A stretch of 64,000 nt of DNA from Sandaracinaceae bacterium (lineage in GTDB: Bacteria > Myxococcota_A > Polyangia > Polyangiales > Sandaracinaceae), in NCBI GenBank assembly GCA_020633195.1, contig JACKEC010000015.1, positions 124,001 through 188,000 on the forward strand, read 5' to 3'. The notes beneath the pieces were generated by a model. The model saw nothing but the letters and a program-made list of their open reading frames with translations, ran no database searches and was not told where the DNA came from. The translations under genes were made by a program, and so were the position numbers. Below are positions 16,963-26,513 of the stretch, piece after piece (the stretch's first letter is position 1; each line of letters opens with the position of its first letter).

Positions 16963-18840
16963 CTAGCCGGGGTCGTCGCCGAGGGAGCGCAGCGCCGCGA
17001 CGAGGGCCTCGATCCGAAACGGCTTCTGCACGATCGCGACGCGGTCCGAGGCCGGCACGTCCTCGGGCAGGTGCCCCGTCATCACCACCACGCGCGCGGT
17101 CGGCCAGCGGCGCAGGACCTCGGCAGCGAGCGCGACGCCGCCCATCCGCGGCATCACCGCGTCGGTCACGATTCCGTCGACCGGCTCGGCCCGCGCCTCG
17201 AGCAGCTCGAGGGCCGCGACGCCGTTGGGCGCCTCGAGGGTCTCGTAGCCGACGGACCGGAGCCCGGCGGCGACGGAGCGGCGGACCGCCTCCATGTCCT
17301 CGACGACGAGGATCGTCCCGCGCGCGTCGCTCCCCACGACGGGCGCGGGCGGCTCCGCGTCGAGCGCGAGGTCCACGAGCGGGAACGCGACCCGGAACGT
17401 CGCGCCCTCGCCGGGCGGGCTCACGACCCCGACGGTCCCGTGGTTCTGCCGCGCCGTGCCCCACACCGACGCCAGCCCGAGGCCCGTCCCCTGGCCCGGC
17501 TTCTTCGTCGTGAAGTAGGGGTCGAAGACCCGGGCGAGATCGTCGGGCGCGATCCCCTCGCCCTCGTCCGAGACGGTGAGCACCCCCGCGCGGCAGCCGA
17601 GCTCGGCGTCGTCCTCGACGCTGACGCGGACGTCGAGGCGGCCTCCATCCGGCATCGCGTCTCGCGCGTTGGTCGCGAGGTTGACCACGATCTGCTCGAG
17701 GTGGGTGCGGTCGGCCTGGATCGGGACGACGTGCTCGGGCCGCTGCAGCGACAGCTCGATCCGCTCCCCGAGGAGGCGGCGCAGCATCCCGCCGACGTGC
17801 TCCACCACGCGCCCGAGGTCCACCACCGCCGGCCGCGCGGGCTGCTGGCGGGCGAAGGCGAGCAGCTGTCGGGTCAGCGACGCGCTCCGATCGACGGCCT
17901 GCATCACGTCCGTGAGCACCCGCTCGGCCTTCTCGGGCGAGCGCAGCGCGATCTCGACGTTGCCCCCGATGATGGTGAGGAAGTTGTTGAAGTCGTGCGC
18001 GAGCCCCGCGGCGAGGGCGCCGACGGCCTCCATCTTCGCGGCCTGACGGAGCCGCTCCTCGAGCTGGACCCGCTCGGTCACGTCCATCGTCGTCCCGATC
18101 AGGCGCGGGTCGCCGCCGACGTCGAGGCGGGCGCCGTGCGTGAGGGTGACGCGCTCCTCTCCGTCGGCTCGGACCGCGCGCAGCCGGATCGGGTCGAGCG
18201 ACTCGCCGTCGGCGACCCGCCGCCACCACGCGAGCTGCCGGTCGCGGTCCTCGACGTGCATCCGCTCGAGGGCGATCTCGGGCGTGACCACGGAGCCGGG
18301 CTCGAGGCCCACGATGCGGTACATGCCCTCGGTCCAGCGGATCTCCCGGGTCCTCGGGTTGACGAAGAAGGACCCGGTCGACGCGATGCGCTGCGCCTCC
18401 TCGAGGGACCGCAAGTAGAGCTGCGCGTCGATCTCCGCGAGGCGGCGATCGGTGATGTCCGTGAGCACGCCGACGAGGGTGACGCGGCCCTCGGCGGTCA
18501 TCAGGGGCGCCCCCACGCCGCGGAGGTGCCGGACCGCCCCGTCGCGTCGGACGATGCGGTACTCGGAGGGCTCCACGCGCTCGCTCTCGATCGTGGCCTG
18601 GAAGGCGGCCCGGATGCGCGCCGCGTCGTCCGGGTGGATCGCCTCGAGGAAGGTCTCCGCGCGCACCGTCTCGTCGAAGTCGAACCCGAGGAGCTCGTAG
18701 AGCGGGTCGGACCAGTACGTCGCCCCTCCGATCTCCCAGCGGAAGACGCCGACGCCGGCGAGGTCCGCCGCCGCGCCGAGCACCTCGGCTCGCTGCTCGG
18801 CCGAGAGCGAGGCCAGGCGCTGCACCGGCGGCGCGGTCAT
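16963..18840 (-). CDS. PAS-PAS hybrid sensor histidine kinase with receiver domain
   Basis: A 625-aa soluble sensor kinase. Two PAS/PAC domains (about residues 25-135 and 150-260, each ending in a DITDRR- or DVTERV-type linker) precede a HisKA domain with the phosphoacceptor His282 in AAGLAHDFNN. An ATPase domain follows with the N box NLATNARDAM, G1 DEGEGI and G2 GTGLGL. A C-terminal receiver domain (residues 507-620) carries Asp560 in VTDAVMPRMGG. No membrane helix is present, so the signal is cytoplasmic, for example redox, light or a ligand bound by PAS. No separate response regulator gene adjoins it. Confidence 0.95.
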   Translation of the reverse strand: MTAPPVQRLASLSAEQRAEVLGAAADLAGVGVFRWEIGGATYWSDPLYELLGFDFDETVRAETFLEAIHPDDAARIRAAFQATIESERVEPSEYRIVRRDGAVRHLRGVGAPLMTAEGRVTLVGVLTDITDRRLAEIDAQLYLRSLEEAQRIASTGSFFVNPRTREIRWTEGMYRIVGLEPGSVVTPEIALERMHVEDRDRQLAWWRRVADGESLDPIRLRAVRADGEERVTLTHGARLDVGGDPRLIGTTMDVTERVQLEERLRQAAKMEAVGALAAGLAHDFNNFLTIIGGNVEIALRSPEKAERVLTDVMQAVDRSASLTRQLLAFARQQPARPAVVDLGRVVEHVGGMLRRLLGERIELSLQRPEHVVPIQADRTHLEQIVVNLATNARDAMPDGGRLDVRVSVEDDAELGCRAGVLTVSDEGEGIAPDDLARVFDPYFTTKKPGQGTGLGLASVWGTARQNHGTVGVVSPPGEGATFRVAFPLVDLALDAEPPAPVVGSDARGTILVVEDMEAVRRSVAAGLRSVGYETLEAPNGVAALELLEARAEPVDGIVTDAVMPRMGGVALAAEVLRRWPTARVVVMTGHLPEDVPASDRVAIVQKPFRIEALVAALRSLGDDPG

Positions 18841-18914
18841 GCCCGCAGCCTACCGCAACGCCACCCGCGAGGAAGCGCGTTTGAATCCTGGGCTGGCTCG
18901 GTTACACCCGGGCG

Positions 18915-21900
18915 ATGCGAACCCATGCCCCTGCGCTGCTCGGCGCGCTGCTCCTCGCCTCGTGCGGCGGTCGATCGCTCCCCGCGGCGACCGTCCACGT
19001 CCAACCCGGCGCGGGCGCCGACGACTCCGCGATCGCGCAGGTCGTGGACGCGTTCTACGCGGCCGAGATGGACCCCGAGGCGATGCAGCCCGAGATCGAG
19101 CGGCTCCTCGCGGCGCACCCGCGCTCTGCGGTCGTGCACGAGATGGCCGCGCACCTCGCCGAGCTGCGCGAGGACGACGGCGCGGCGTGGGAGCATTGGC
19201 TGCGCGCGTCCGCGGATCTGTCCAGCGACCTGGGCACCATCTACCTCGACCGCGCGCTGCGCTTCGACCTCACCGCGTCGCAGCAGGCGACGACCGCCGA
19301 CTACTTGGCGCGCCTCGTCGACGAGCACCCGAGCCCCGACGTGCGCGTCGACGCGGCCCGCCGCCTGATTCGCGTCCTGCAGGCGCGCGAGGAGCTCGAG
19401 GCGGCCGACCGCGTCGGCGCGACGCTCGGCTTCATCGATCGCTGGATGGTGGTCGGCGCGTTCGACAACGACCAGGGCCGCGGCTTCTTCGCGGAGCACC
19501 CGCCCGAGGCCGAGATCGACCTCGACGCCGAGTACCGTGGCTTGCTGCAGCCGATCCGCTGGCGCCCCGCCGCGCAATTCGATCGCAGCGGGATGGTCCG
19601 CGTCGGCGATCAGGTCTCCCCCGATCAGTGGGGCGTCGCGTACCTCCTGACCCACGTCCACACCGACGCCGAGCGCGACGTGCAGCTCCGGCTCACGACG
19701 CCCTCGGGCGTGCGGGTCTGGCTGAACGGCAACCGCGTCGTGGACCAGGAGCGCGTCTCGCGGCCCGAGACCGACAACCTCGTGGTGCCCGTGCACCTCG
19801 CCGCCGGCTGGAACCGCGTCCTCGTGAAGTCGGCGCAGGGCGATCAGAGCCCCTGGACGTTCGGCGCGCGCTTCACCGAGCTCGACGGCAACCGGCCGAC
19901 CGGGCTGAGCTTCGACACCGCGCTGCACGAGCTGCCCGAGGAGATCGAGTCCTACGAGCCGCAGAACGCGTCGCTGCTCATCGACGTGATCGCCGCGATC
20001 GAGCCGCCGCTGCGCCGCGAGCTCCTCACGCACCACGACGCGATCCGGAACGGCTACGAGGGCGACGCCCTCGCGTCGGCGCGCACGCTGCTCGAGCAGG
20101 CGCCGCATCACCCGGTCGTCATGTACCACGCGTCGCTGACCCACTGGACCAACGACGAGCTCGGCGTCGCGCAGGACCTCCTGAACGACGCGGTCACCCG
20201 CTTCCCCCACAGCGCCGGGTTCCTCTACCAGCGCGGCGCCTTCTACCGTGAGCGCGACCGCTACGACCGCGCCATCGAGGACCTCGAGGCGGCCCGCGCG
20301 CTCACCGCCGACGCGCGCTTCGCGACGATGGCGCTCGCGGGGACGTTCGAGGATCGCGGCTGGCGCGAGCACCAGTGCCGCGTGCTCGAGGAGGCGTCCA
20401 CGCGCTGGCCCGACAGCGGCTGGGCCGTGCGCGCGCTCGGGTTCTGCCAGCAGCAGCGCGGCTACATCGACGCGGCGCGCGCGCTCCACGAGCGCGCCGA
20501 CGGGATCGAGCCCGGCCACGAGTGGAACCTCCGCCGGCTCGCGCTGCTCGCGCGCGGACGGCAGGACCACGGCGCGATGGTCGCGATCGCCGAGCGCCTG
20601 CGCGCGCTGTCGCCGTGGAGCACCGAGGCGCTCGTGGACGCGGGCGACCAGTACCGCTTCGCGGAGCGCCGCGCGGAGGCGCGCGCCCTCTACGAGCAGG
20701 CCCGCGACCGCGACCCCGTGTGGTCCGCGCCGCGGCAGCGGCTCGGGTTCATGGCCTTCGAGGACGGAGACCTCGAGGGCGCCCTCCAAAACTGGGCCGC
20801 CGCGCTCGAGCGCGACCCCGACAACGGCGCGCTCGCGGATCGCGTCGACTTCCTGCGCAACGAGGAGGACGACCCCGACCGCCGCCTGATGCCGAGCGAT
20901 CACGCGATCGACGAGGCGCTCGCGATGGAGATCGAGGTCGACCCGGGCGCGCACACCGTCTTGCTCCTCGACGACGAGGTCACGACGGTCCAGCAGGACG
21001 GCAGCGCCCGGCACCGGATCACGCAGGTGAGCCTCGCGACCACGACCACCGGCCGGGACGAGCTCATCCAGAACCGCGTCCCCGCGAGCGCGAGGGTCCT
21101 GCGCGCGTTCAGCGTGGCCCCCGACGGGAGCCGCTCCGAGGCGTCGTCGATCCGCGGCGGGGTGATCCGCTTCCGCGGCCTCGACGTCGGGACCAAGGTC
21201 GTCCTGCAGTACGTCTACCACTCGGCGCCGCCGCAGTTCCTCCCGAACCACTACGTCGGGAGCTGGCTGTTCCAGGGCGTGCACCGCCAGCTCGGCCGCG
21301 CGCGCTGGGTCGTGCAGCTGCCCGCCGGCCGCGAGCTCGCGATGCACGTGCAGGGGCCGATCGAGCACGCGCTGACCCACGAGGGCGGCCTCGACGTGCA
21401 CACCTTCACCGCGGAGGGCGTCCCGCCGTTCGTCCCCGAGCCGCAGATGCCGCCGGTCGGCGATCAGATCGCGCTCGTGACCCTCAGCACCTTGCTCGAG
21501 TGGGGCGAGTACGTGGAGTGGGAGCGCGCGCTGCTCAGCGAGGTCTTCGAGAGCAACGCCAGCCTGCGGCAGCGGGCGAGCCAGCTCGTGGAGGGCGCGA
21601 CGACCACGCGCGAGCGCATCGATCGCATCTACCGCTACGTGTCCCAGGAGATCCGCTACCAGCAGGACTACGAGGACACGATCGCGGGCGTGCGGCCGCA
21701 CAGCTGCCCCGTCGTGCTCGAGCGCGGCTACGGCGACTGCAAGGACAAGGCGGTGCTGATGATCCTGCTCGCGCGCGAGCTCGGCATCGACATCCAGTTC
21801 ACGGTGCTCCGCACGACGGGCGCGGGCGAGGTCCGCCGCGAGGTGCCCAACCAGCAGTTCAACCACGCGATCGTGTTCGTGCCGGCCCAGGAGGGGATCG

Positions 21901-22667
21901 AGGAGGGGTTCTTCATGGACCCGACCACCGACGGCCTCGACATGGGCAACCTCCGCGCCGACGACCAGGGCGCGACGGCGCTCGTCCTCGATCCGGACAG
22001 CGGCGAGTGGGCCTTCCACCAGATCCCGTATCAGCCGCCGGAGATGACCTACTACCGCTGCGACATCGCGGTCTCGGTGGCGGGCGAGGAGCAGGCGAGC
22101 GCGGACACCCGCTGCCAGATCCGCGGCACCGTCGCGTCGATGTTCCGCCGCGCGATGCGCAACGAGGAGCGCGCCACGCAGGTCCGACAGAACGTCGCGC
22201 ACGCGATGTTCGCGGGCTCGAGCGTGACCGACTCGCAGACCGAGCACCTCGACGACATCGTCGAGCCGATCGAGATGCGCCTCGTCCTCGACGCGTCGAG
22301 CGCGCTGCAGGCCCACGGCGAGGAGCACCGCATGCGCGTCCCCGCGCCGTTCGCGCTCGGCGGGCTCACGCGGCTCGAGCGCCGGCGCACGCCGCTGCGG
22401 CTCGGGGTCCTCGACTCCTCGCGGTGGGCGGCGACCTTCGAGGCCCCGCGCGACGGCCGCATCGTCCGCGTGCCCGCGGACTTCACCATCGAGCACGAGT
22501 GCTTCACGATCTCGCGCCGCTCGACGATGCGCGGTCGAACGGCGAACGTCGTCGTCGAGTTCTCCCGCAGCTGCCCCGACATCTCACCGGAGGTCTACCC
22601 GGAGTTCCGGCGCCAGGCGCAGCGCGCGGCGACGTTGCTCCAGGACGAGGTGGTCTTCGATCTGTAG
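18915..22667 (+). CDS. TPR lipoprotein with DUF3857 and transglutaminase-like domains
   Basis: A 1250-aa lipoprotein (signal ending LLLASC). The N-terminal 650 residues are largely TPR-like helical repeats interrupted by a beta domain with LRLTTPSGVRVWLNGNRVV. From about residue 680 comes a DUF3857 domain, then a transglutaminase-like papain fold with the active-site segment YGDCKDKAVLMI (Cys), a His in NHAIVF and an Asp in MDPTTDG. This DUF3857-transglutaminase pairing is widespread in Bacteroidetes and Myxococcota as periplasmic or outer-membrane proteins; the reaction is not established. The full triad suggests an active enzyme. Confidence 0.92.
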   Translation: MRTHAPALLGALLLASCGGRSLPAATVHVQPGAGADDSAIAQVVDAFYAAEMDPEAMQPEIERLLAAHPRSAVVHEMAAHLAELREDDGAAWEHWLRASADLSSDLGTIYLDRALRFDLTASQQATTADYLARLVDEHPSPDVRVDAARRLIRVLQAREELEAADRVGATLGFIDRWMVVGAFDNDQGRGFFAEHPPEAEIDLDAEYRGLLQPIRWRPAAQFDRSGMVRVGDQVSPDQWGVAYLLTHVHTDAERDVQLRLTTPSGVRVWLNGNRVVDQERVSRPETDNLVVPVHLAAGWNRVLVKSAQGDQSPWTFGARFTELDGNRPTGLSFDTALHELPEEIESYEPQNASLLIDVIAAIEPPLRRELLTHHDAIRNGYEGDALASARTLLEQAPHHPVVMYHASLTHWTNDELGVAQDLLNDAVTRFPHSAGFLYQRGAFYRERDRYDRAIEDLEAARALTADARFATMALAGTFEDRGWREHQCRVLEEASTRWPDSGWAVRALGFCQQQRGYIDAARALHERADGIEPGHEWNLRRLALLARGRQDHGAMVAIAERLRALSPWSTEALVDAGDQYRFAERRAEARALYEQARDRDPVWSAPRQRLGFMAFEDGDLEGALQNWAAALERDPDNGALADRVDFLRNEEDDPDRRLMPSDHAIDEALAMEIEVDPGAHTVLLLDDEVTTVQQDGSARHRITQVSLATTTTGRDELIQNRVPASARVLRAFSVAPDGSRSEASSIRGGVIRFRGLDVGTKVVLQYVYHSAPPQFLPNHYVGSWLFQGVHRQLGRARWVVQLPAGRELAMHVQGPIEHALTHEGGLDVHTFTAEGVPPFVPEPQMPPVGDQIALVTLSTLLEWGEYVEWERALLSEVFESNASLRQRASQLVEGATTTRERIDRIYRYVSQEIRYQQDYEDTIAGVRPHSCPVVLERGYGDCKDKAVLMILLARELGIDIQFTVLRTTGAGEVRREVPNQQFNHAIVFVPAQEGIEEGFFMDPTTDGLDMGNLRADDQGATALVLDPDSGEWAFHQIPYQPPEMTYYRCDIAVSVAGEEQASADTRCQIRGTVASMFRRAMRNEERATQVRQNVAHAMFAGSSVTDSQTEHLDDIVEPIEMRLVLDASSALQAHGEEHRMRVPAPFALGGLTRLERRRTPLRLGVLDSSRWAATFEAPRDGRIVRVPADFTIEHECFTISRRSTMRGRTANVVVEFSRSCPDISPEVYPEFRRQAQRAATLLQDEVVFDL

Positions 22668-22910
22668 GCGGGTCGGGGGGAAGTTGATTTGCGCTCGATC
22701 ACGAGGAGCCTCGGGATGGGAGCGGTTTGGAGGGGATGATGATGCGTGGATTGGGGATGGGTGGGGGTGGCTCCTCGTGACCGAGCACGCTCCGACCTAC
22801 TTCACGGCGCGTGCCAACCCCCGAGCGCAGCTTCTCGCCCGAATCGACGCCCTCGGCGGGCCTCGCTTCTGCCATTCCGTCAACGCCTCCGTCGGAGGCC
22901 GGACATCGCG
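22668..22910. other. Intergenic stretch with G-rich core and 12-bp inverted repeat
   Basis: No convincing gene is present. An 80-codon plus-strand frame from 22684 lacks a ribosome-binding site and has atypical composition for this genome. The stretch contains a perfect 12-bp inverted repeat, TCACGAGGAGCC at 22699-22710 and its complement at 22769-22780, enclosing a strand-biased purine-rich segment with many GGG runs (22711-22768). It lies between convergent genes. Confidence 0.5.
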
Positions 22911-24155
22911 TCAACGCGCCTCGTAGTACGCCCGCCGCGCGGGGACCGAGACCAGCTCGCGCTCGGGCCAGCGCACCGCGGTGAGCTCGCCCCCGAAGAC
23001 GCAGCCGGTGTCGACGCACAGCGTCTCGTTCACCCACTCGGCGCGCTCCACGGGGGTGTGCCCGTAGACCACGGCCGCCTCCCCGGCGTAGCTCGCCCCC
23101 CAGTCGCGCCGCACCGGGAGGCCGTCCTCGTCGACCTCGCCCGTCGTGTCGCCGAAGATGCAGAACGCGCGGACCCGCTTGCTGCTCCGGCCGTGCAGCC
23201 GCTCGATCAGCCCCGCGTGCGCCACGACGAGCGCGCCGCCGTCGAGGACGAGGTGATCGGGGAGCGACCGCAAGAAGTCGTGCACTTCGGCGCGGAACGC
23301 GTCGGGCTCGCGCTCGAGCTGCTCGATGCTCGCGGCGAGCCCGTGGGTCGGCCGCACCTGCCGGCCCTCGAGCCAGCGGACGAGCTTCGCCTCGTGGTTG
23401 CCGAGGAGGCACAGCGCGTCGCCTTCGCGCGTCGCGCGCAGGACGCGGCGCAGGACGCCCGGGACGTCGGGCCCGCGGTCGACGAGGTCGCCGAGGAAGA
23501 GCGCGCGGCGCCCGTCGGGGTGGCGCCCGTCCGCGTCGTAGCCGAGCGCGTCGAGCAGCGCCTCGAGCTCGTCGGCGCACCCGTGGATGTCCCCGATGAT
23601 GTCGAACGGGCCCGCGAGCTCGGGGCGGTCGCAGTCGAGCCGACGCCGCGCGAACGTCGCGTCGTCGATCGCGTCCACGCCCGCGAGGTGGACGACCTGG
23701 CGGAAGCCCTCGGCGCCGATCGAGCGGAGCGTGTCCATCAGCAGGGCGCGCTGCGCCTCGATCACCGCCTCACCGACCCGGCGGCCGGCGCGGCTCGCGT
23801 CGCGCTCCAGACAGACCTCGAGCGGCGCGTCGAGGACGACGGCGTCGATCGGGAGGTGCTGCGAGCGCGCGATCCGGAGGAGCGCCCGGCGCGGCTCGCG
23901 CTCGACGTTGGTGGCGTCCACCACCGTGAGCCGCCGGTGAAGGAGCCGCTTCTCGGCGACCGCGTGCAGCAGCTCGAACGCGTGGCCGCTCACGCGCTGG
24001 TTCGCCGCGTCGTCGCAGATCATCGCGCGGAAGTCGTCCGAGACGAGCACCTCGGTCGGCCCGAAGTGCTTCGCCGCGAAGGTCGACTTCCCGCTCCCCG
24101 ACGTGCCCACGAGCAGCAGGAGGCTCGGCTCGATGATCTCGATCGGTCCGGTCAT
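22911..24155 (-). CDS. Polynucleotide kinase-phosphatase-like protein (P-loop kinase + metallophosphoesterase)
   Basis: A 414-aa two-domain enzyme. Residues 8-150 form a P-loop kinase domain with VGTSGSGKSTFAAKHF and the lid-type arginine-rich segment REPRRALLRIAR; residues 165-400 form a calcineurin-type phosphoesterase with GDIHG, LGDLVDRG, LGNHEAK, and later AHAG and GHTPVE. This order matches the first two domains of bacterial Pnkp, the RNA end-healing enzyme, but the C-terminal ligase domain is absent. 5'-OH kinase and 2',3'-phosphatase activity on RNA ends are inferred. Start chosen at the ATG directly before the P-loop; the longer frame upstream has no support. Divergent from a Ser/Thr kinase. 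Confidence 0.85.
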   Translation of the reverse strand: MTGPIEIIEPSLLLLVGTSGSGKSTFAAKHFGPTEVLVSDDFRAMICDDAANQRVSGHAFELLHAVAEKRLLHRRLTVVDATNVEREPRRALLRIARSQHLPIDAVVLDAPLEVCLERDASRAGRRVGEAVIEAQRALLMDTLRSIGAEGFRQVVHLAGVDAIDDATFARRRLDCDRPELAGPFDIIGDIHGCADELEALLDALGYDADGRHPDGRRALFLGDLVDRGPDVPGVLRRVLRATREGDALCLLGNHEAKLVRWLEGRQVRPTHGLAASIEQLEREPDAFRAEVHDFLRSLPDHLVLDGGALVVAHAGLIERLHGRSSKRVRAFCIFGDTTGEVDEDGLPVRRDWGASYAGEAAVVYGHTPVERAEWVNETLCVDTGCVFGGELTAVRWPERELVSVPARRAYYEAR

Positions 24156-24288
24156 GGCGGAACAGGTAACCCAGAGCGGACGTCGCGGGGGATCGCCAAG
24201 GCCGCCGCCGCTCGCCGGGTCTGGGGCACGGGCCGATCCTACGGCGACCCCAACCTGACGTGCTATCGTGATCGTGCCCTCGAGGCGG

Positions 24289-26097
24289 ATGGAAGGATCC
24301 GTGAGCGCCACCCCTGCGGCTGAGGAGGAAGACCCGATCGTCGGCCGCGTGGTCGAGGGTCGCTTCCGCGTGATCCGGAAGCTCGCCGCGGGCGGCATGG
24401 GCGTGGTCTACGAGGCCGAGCAGGTGCCGCTCGGCCGCAAGGTCGCGCTCAAGATCCTCGAGGTGGGCAAGGCGCCCGGCGGCGACGCCTCCTTCAAGGA
24501 GCGCTTCTTCCTCGAGGCGAGCGCCGCGGCGCGGCTCGCGCACCCGAACACGATCGTCGTCCACGACTACGGCAGCACCAGCGACGGCATGTGCTTCATC
24601 GCGATGGAGTACCTGGGCGGCGGCACGCTGTCCGCGCGGCTGAAGACGTCCGGGCCGCTGGTCCCGGCGGCGGCGATCCACGTGAGCATGCAGATCGCCA
24701 GCTCGCTCCACGGCGCGCACGAGCAGGGGCTCGTCCACCGGGATCTGAAGCCGGGCAACGTGATGTTCGCGCCGCGGGGCGGCGACCCGCTGTTCGTGAA
24801 GGTCCTCGACTTCGGGCTCGTGAAGGTCCTCGACCAGGGCAAGGACGCGCTCCAGCTCACGCAGAGCGGCGTGATGATGGGCAGCCCGCGCTACATGGCG
24901 CCCGAGCAGGTCAAGGCGCAGCCGACGGACGCGCGGACCGACATCTACTCGTTCGGGGCGGTCCTCTACCACATGCTCACCGGCGCTCCGCCGTTCCACG
25001 CGGGCAGCGCCTTCGAGGCGATGCAGCACCACGTGTACTCGCAGCCGCCGCCGATGCGCGCGACGTGGCCCGGCTGCACCGCGGGGCCGATGCTCGAGGC
25101 GCTGGTCATGCGATGCCTCGCCAAGGAGCCGGGGCATCGCCCGCAGGGCATGGACGAGGTGATGAACGCGCTGCGAGACGCCGCCGCCGAGGCGGGCGGA
25201 GGTCTCTCGGGCGTCGGCTCCTACCTCGGTCGCTCCCCGACGGGATCGGGTTCGGACAGCGGATCGTACGCGTCGGTGCCCGCCGCGGTGCCTCCGCCGC
25301 AGACGTACGGCGAGACTCCGTCGAGCCCCTCGAACCCGGGCAGCGGCCCGCAAGGGCACAGCGGCATCGTGGCGCGGACGGCCCCGCCGGGGACCTCGGG
25401 GCGCGTCAAGACGATGCGCTTCGAAGGGGCCGTCGCCCCGCCGCACGAGGTCGCGCCGGCGGCGCCCGCGCCCGAGCGGTCGAGCTCGGCGATCATCCTC
25501 GCCGTGGGCGCGCTGCTCGCGCTGCTCTGCGCCGGGGCGGTCGCGCTCGCGGTGGTGGCGTTCGTCCCGTTCGGCGAGGATCCGGCCACCGCGCACGCGG
25601 AGGTGGCGACGCCGCCCCCGCCGCGCGAGGTCGCTCCCGTCGTCACGGCGCCGCCCGTCGTGCCACCCATCGCGCCGCCGGTCGCCCCCGTGGTCGCGCC
25701 GGTCGCCCCCGTGGCGCCGGTCGCCCCCGCCGCCTCGACGATGCACCTCGTGACCGACCCCGCCGGCGCGACGGTCCGCCGCGAGGGCAGCGACCTCGGC
25801 GACACGCCGCTCGATCTGCGCATCCCTCAAGGGGAGCGATGGACGATCGAGATCTCGCACGAGGGCTTCGTCACCCGCGAGGTCACGCTCCTCGGCGGTC
25901 AGTCGACCTTGACCGTGCACCTCGAGCCCGAGGAGGCCGAGGCCCCCACGCGGCCCGTGATCCGGCGCCCGGTCCAGCCGATCGTGCAGCCGCAGGTCCG
26001 CCCGCTCGCCCCCGTGACCACCCCGACGACGACCCCCTCGCGCGGGCGTCGCGGCAGCTACACGCCCGATCTCGACGATCCCTGGGCGCACCGCTGA
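24289..26097 (+). CDS. Membrane Ser/Thr protein kinase with PEGA domain
   Basis: A 602-aa Hanks-type kinase. The catalytic domain (about residues 20-290) has the glycine loop AAGGMGVVYEAE, Lys in VALKIL, the catalytic loop HRDLKPGN, DFG in VLDFGLV and the APE motif in YMAPEQ. A Ser/Gly/Pro-rich juxtamembrane linker of about 110 residues leads to one membrane helix (IILAVGALLALLCAGAVALA), a Pro/Val repeat linker and an extracytoplasmic PEGA domain (TDPAGATVRREGSDLGDTPL). The start could also be the GTG at 24301, which has GGAAGG upstream. Such kinases are numerous in myxobacteria and signal from the envelope. Confidence 0.93.
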   Translation: MEGSVSATPAAEEEDPIVGRVVEGRFRVIRKLAAGGMGVVYEAEQVPLGRKVALKILEVGKAPGGDASFKERFFLEASAAARLAHPNTIVVHDYGSTSDGMCFIAMEYLGGGTLSARLKTSGPLVPAAAIHVSMQIASSLHGAHEQGLVHRDLKPGNVMFAPRGGDPLFVKVLDFGLVKVLDQGKDALQLTQSGVMMGSPRYMAPEQVKAQPTDARTDIYSFGAVLYHMLTGAPPFHAGSAFEAMQHHVYSQPPPMRATWPGCTAGPMLEALVMRCLAKEPGHRPQGMDEVMNALRDAAAEAGGGLSGVGSYLGRSPTGSGSDSGSYASVPAAVPPPQTYGETPSSPSNPGSGPQGHSGIVARTAPPGTSGRVKTMRFEGAVAPPHEVAPAAPAPERSSSAIILAVGALLALLCAGAVALAVVAFVPFGEDPATAHAEVATPPPPREVAPVVTAPPVVPPIAPPVAPVVAPVAPVAPVAPAASTMHLVTDPAGATVRREGSDLGDTPLDLRIPQGERWTIEISHEGFVTREVTLLGGQSTLTVHLEPEEAEAPTRPVIRRPVQPIVQPQVRPLAPVTTPTTTPSRGRRGSYTPDLDDPWAHR

Positions 26098-26102
26098 GCC
26101 TC

Positions 26103-26513
26103 GTGTACGAGCACTTCCTCGGGACCTGGGCGCTCGAGCCCGAGTCCTGCCAGTACGAGCAGGGCGACCCGCCGCGCTCGGGGCTCTACCGCATCGAGGC
26201 GCACGACGGGCGCCTCCACTTCTCGATCACGTGGGAGGACGCCGCCGGCGCGTCGCACGCGGTGAGCTTCTCGGGCACGCCGGACGGCGAGCCCGAGCCC
26301 TTCGACGGGGGCGACCTCGCGGACGCGCTCGTGATCCGGGCGGTGTCCGAGCGCGAGCTCGTCTCGAGCGCGCTCTACCGAGGCGTCGAGCGGATGGTCG
26401 CCCAGCGGCAGCTCGACGACAGCCGCACCGCGATGCGGGTGGTCCAGGTCGTCCGGCTGCCCGACGGCACCTCGCCGGCGAACGTCGCGATCTACGTCAA
26501 GCAGCCGACCTGA
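26103..26513 (+). CDS. Small soluble protein of unknown function, lipocalin-like pattern
   Basis: A 136-aa protein starting at a GTG 5 nt after the kinase stop, so probably co-translated with it. The sequence begins YEHFLGTWALEPESCQYEQG and continues with alternating strands (GLYRIEAHDGRLHFSITW, FSGTPDG), resembling small lipocalin-like or calycin-like beta-barrel proteins in which GTW opens the barrel. No signal peptide. It overlaps the convergent amidase gene by 17 nt. Function unknown. Confidence 0.75.
   Translation: MYEHFLGTWALEPESCQYEQGDPPRSGLYRIEAHDGRLHFSITWEDAAGASHAVSFSGTPDGEPEPFDGGDLADALVIRAVSERELVSSALYRGVERMVAQRQLDDSRTAMRVVQVVRLPDGTSPANVAIYVKQPT

Noticed and set aside
22684..22926. 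An 80-codon plus-strand frame between convergent genes
   Set aside because: No ribosome-binding site, G-run-derived low-complexity sequence, and no recognisable domain; it also runs into the end of the kinase-phosphatase gene.
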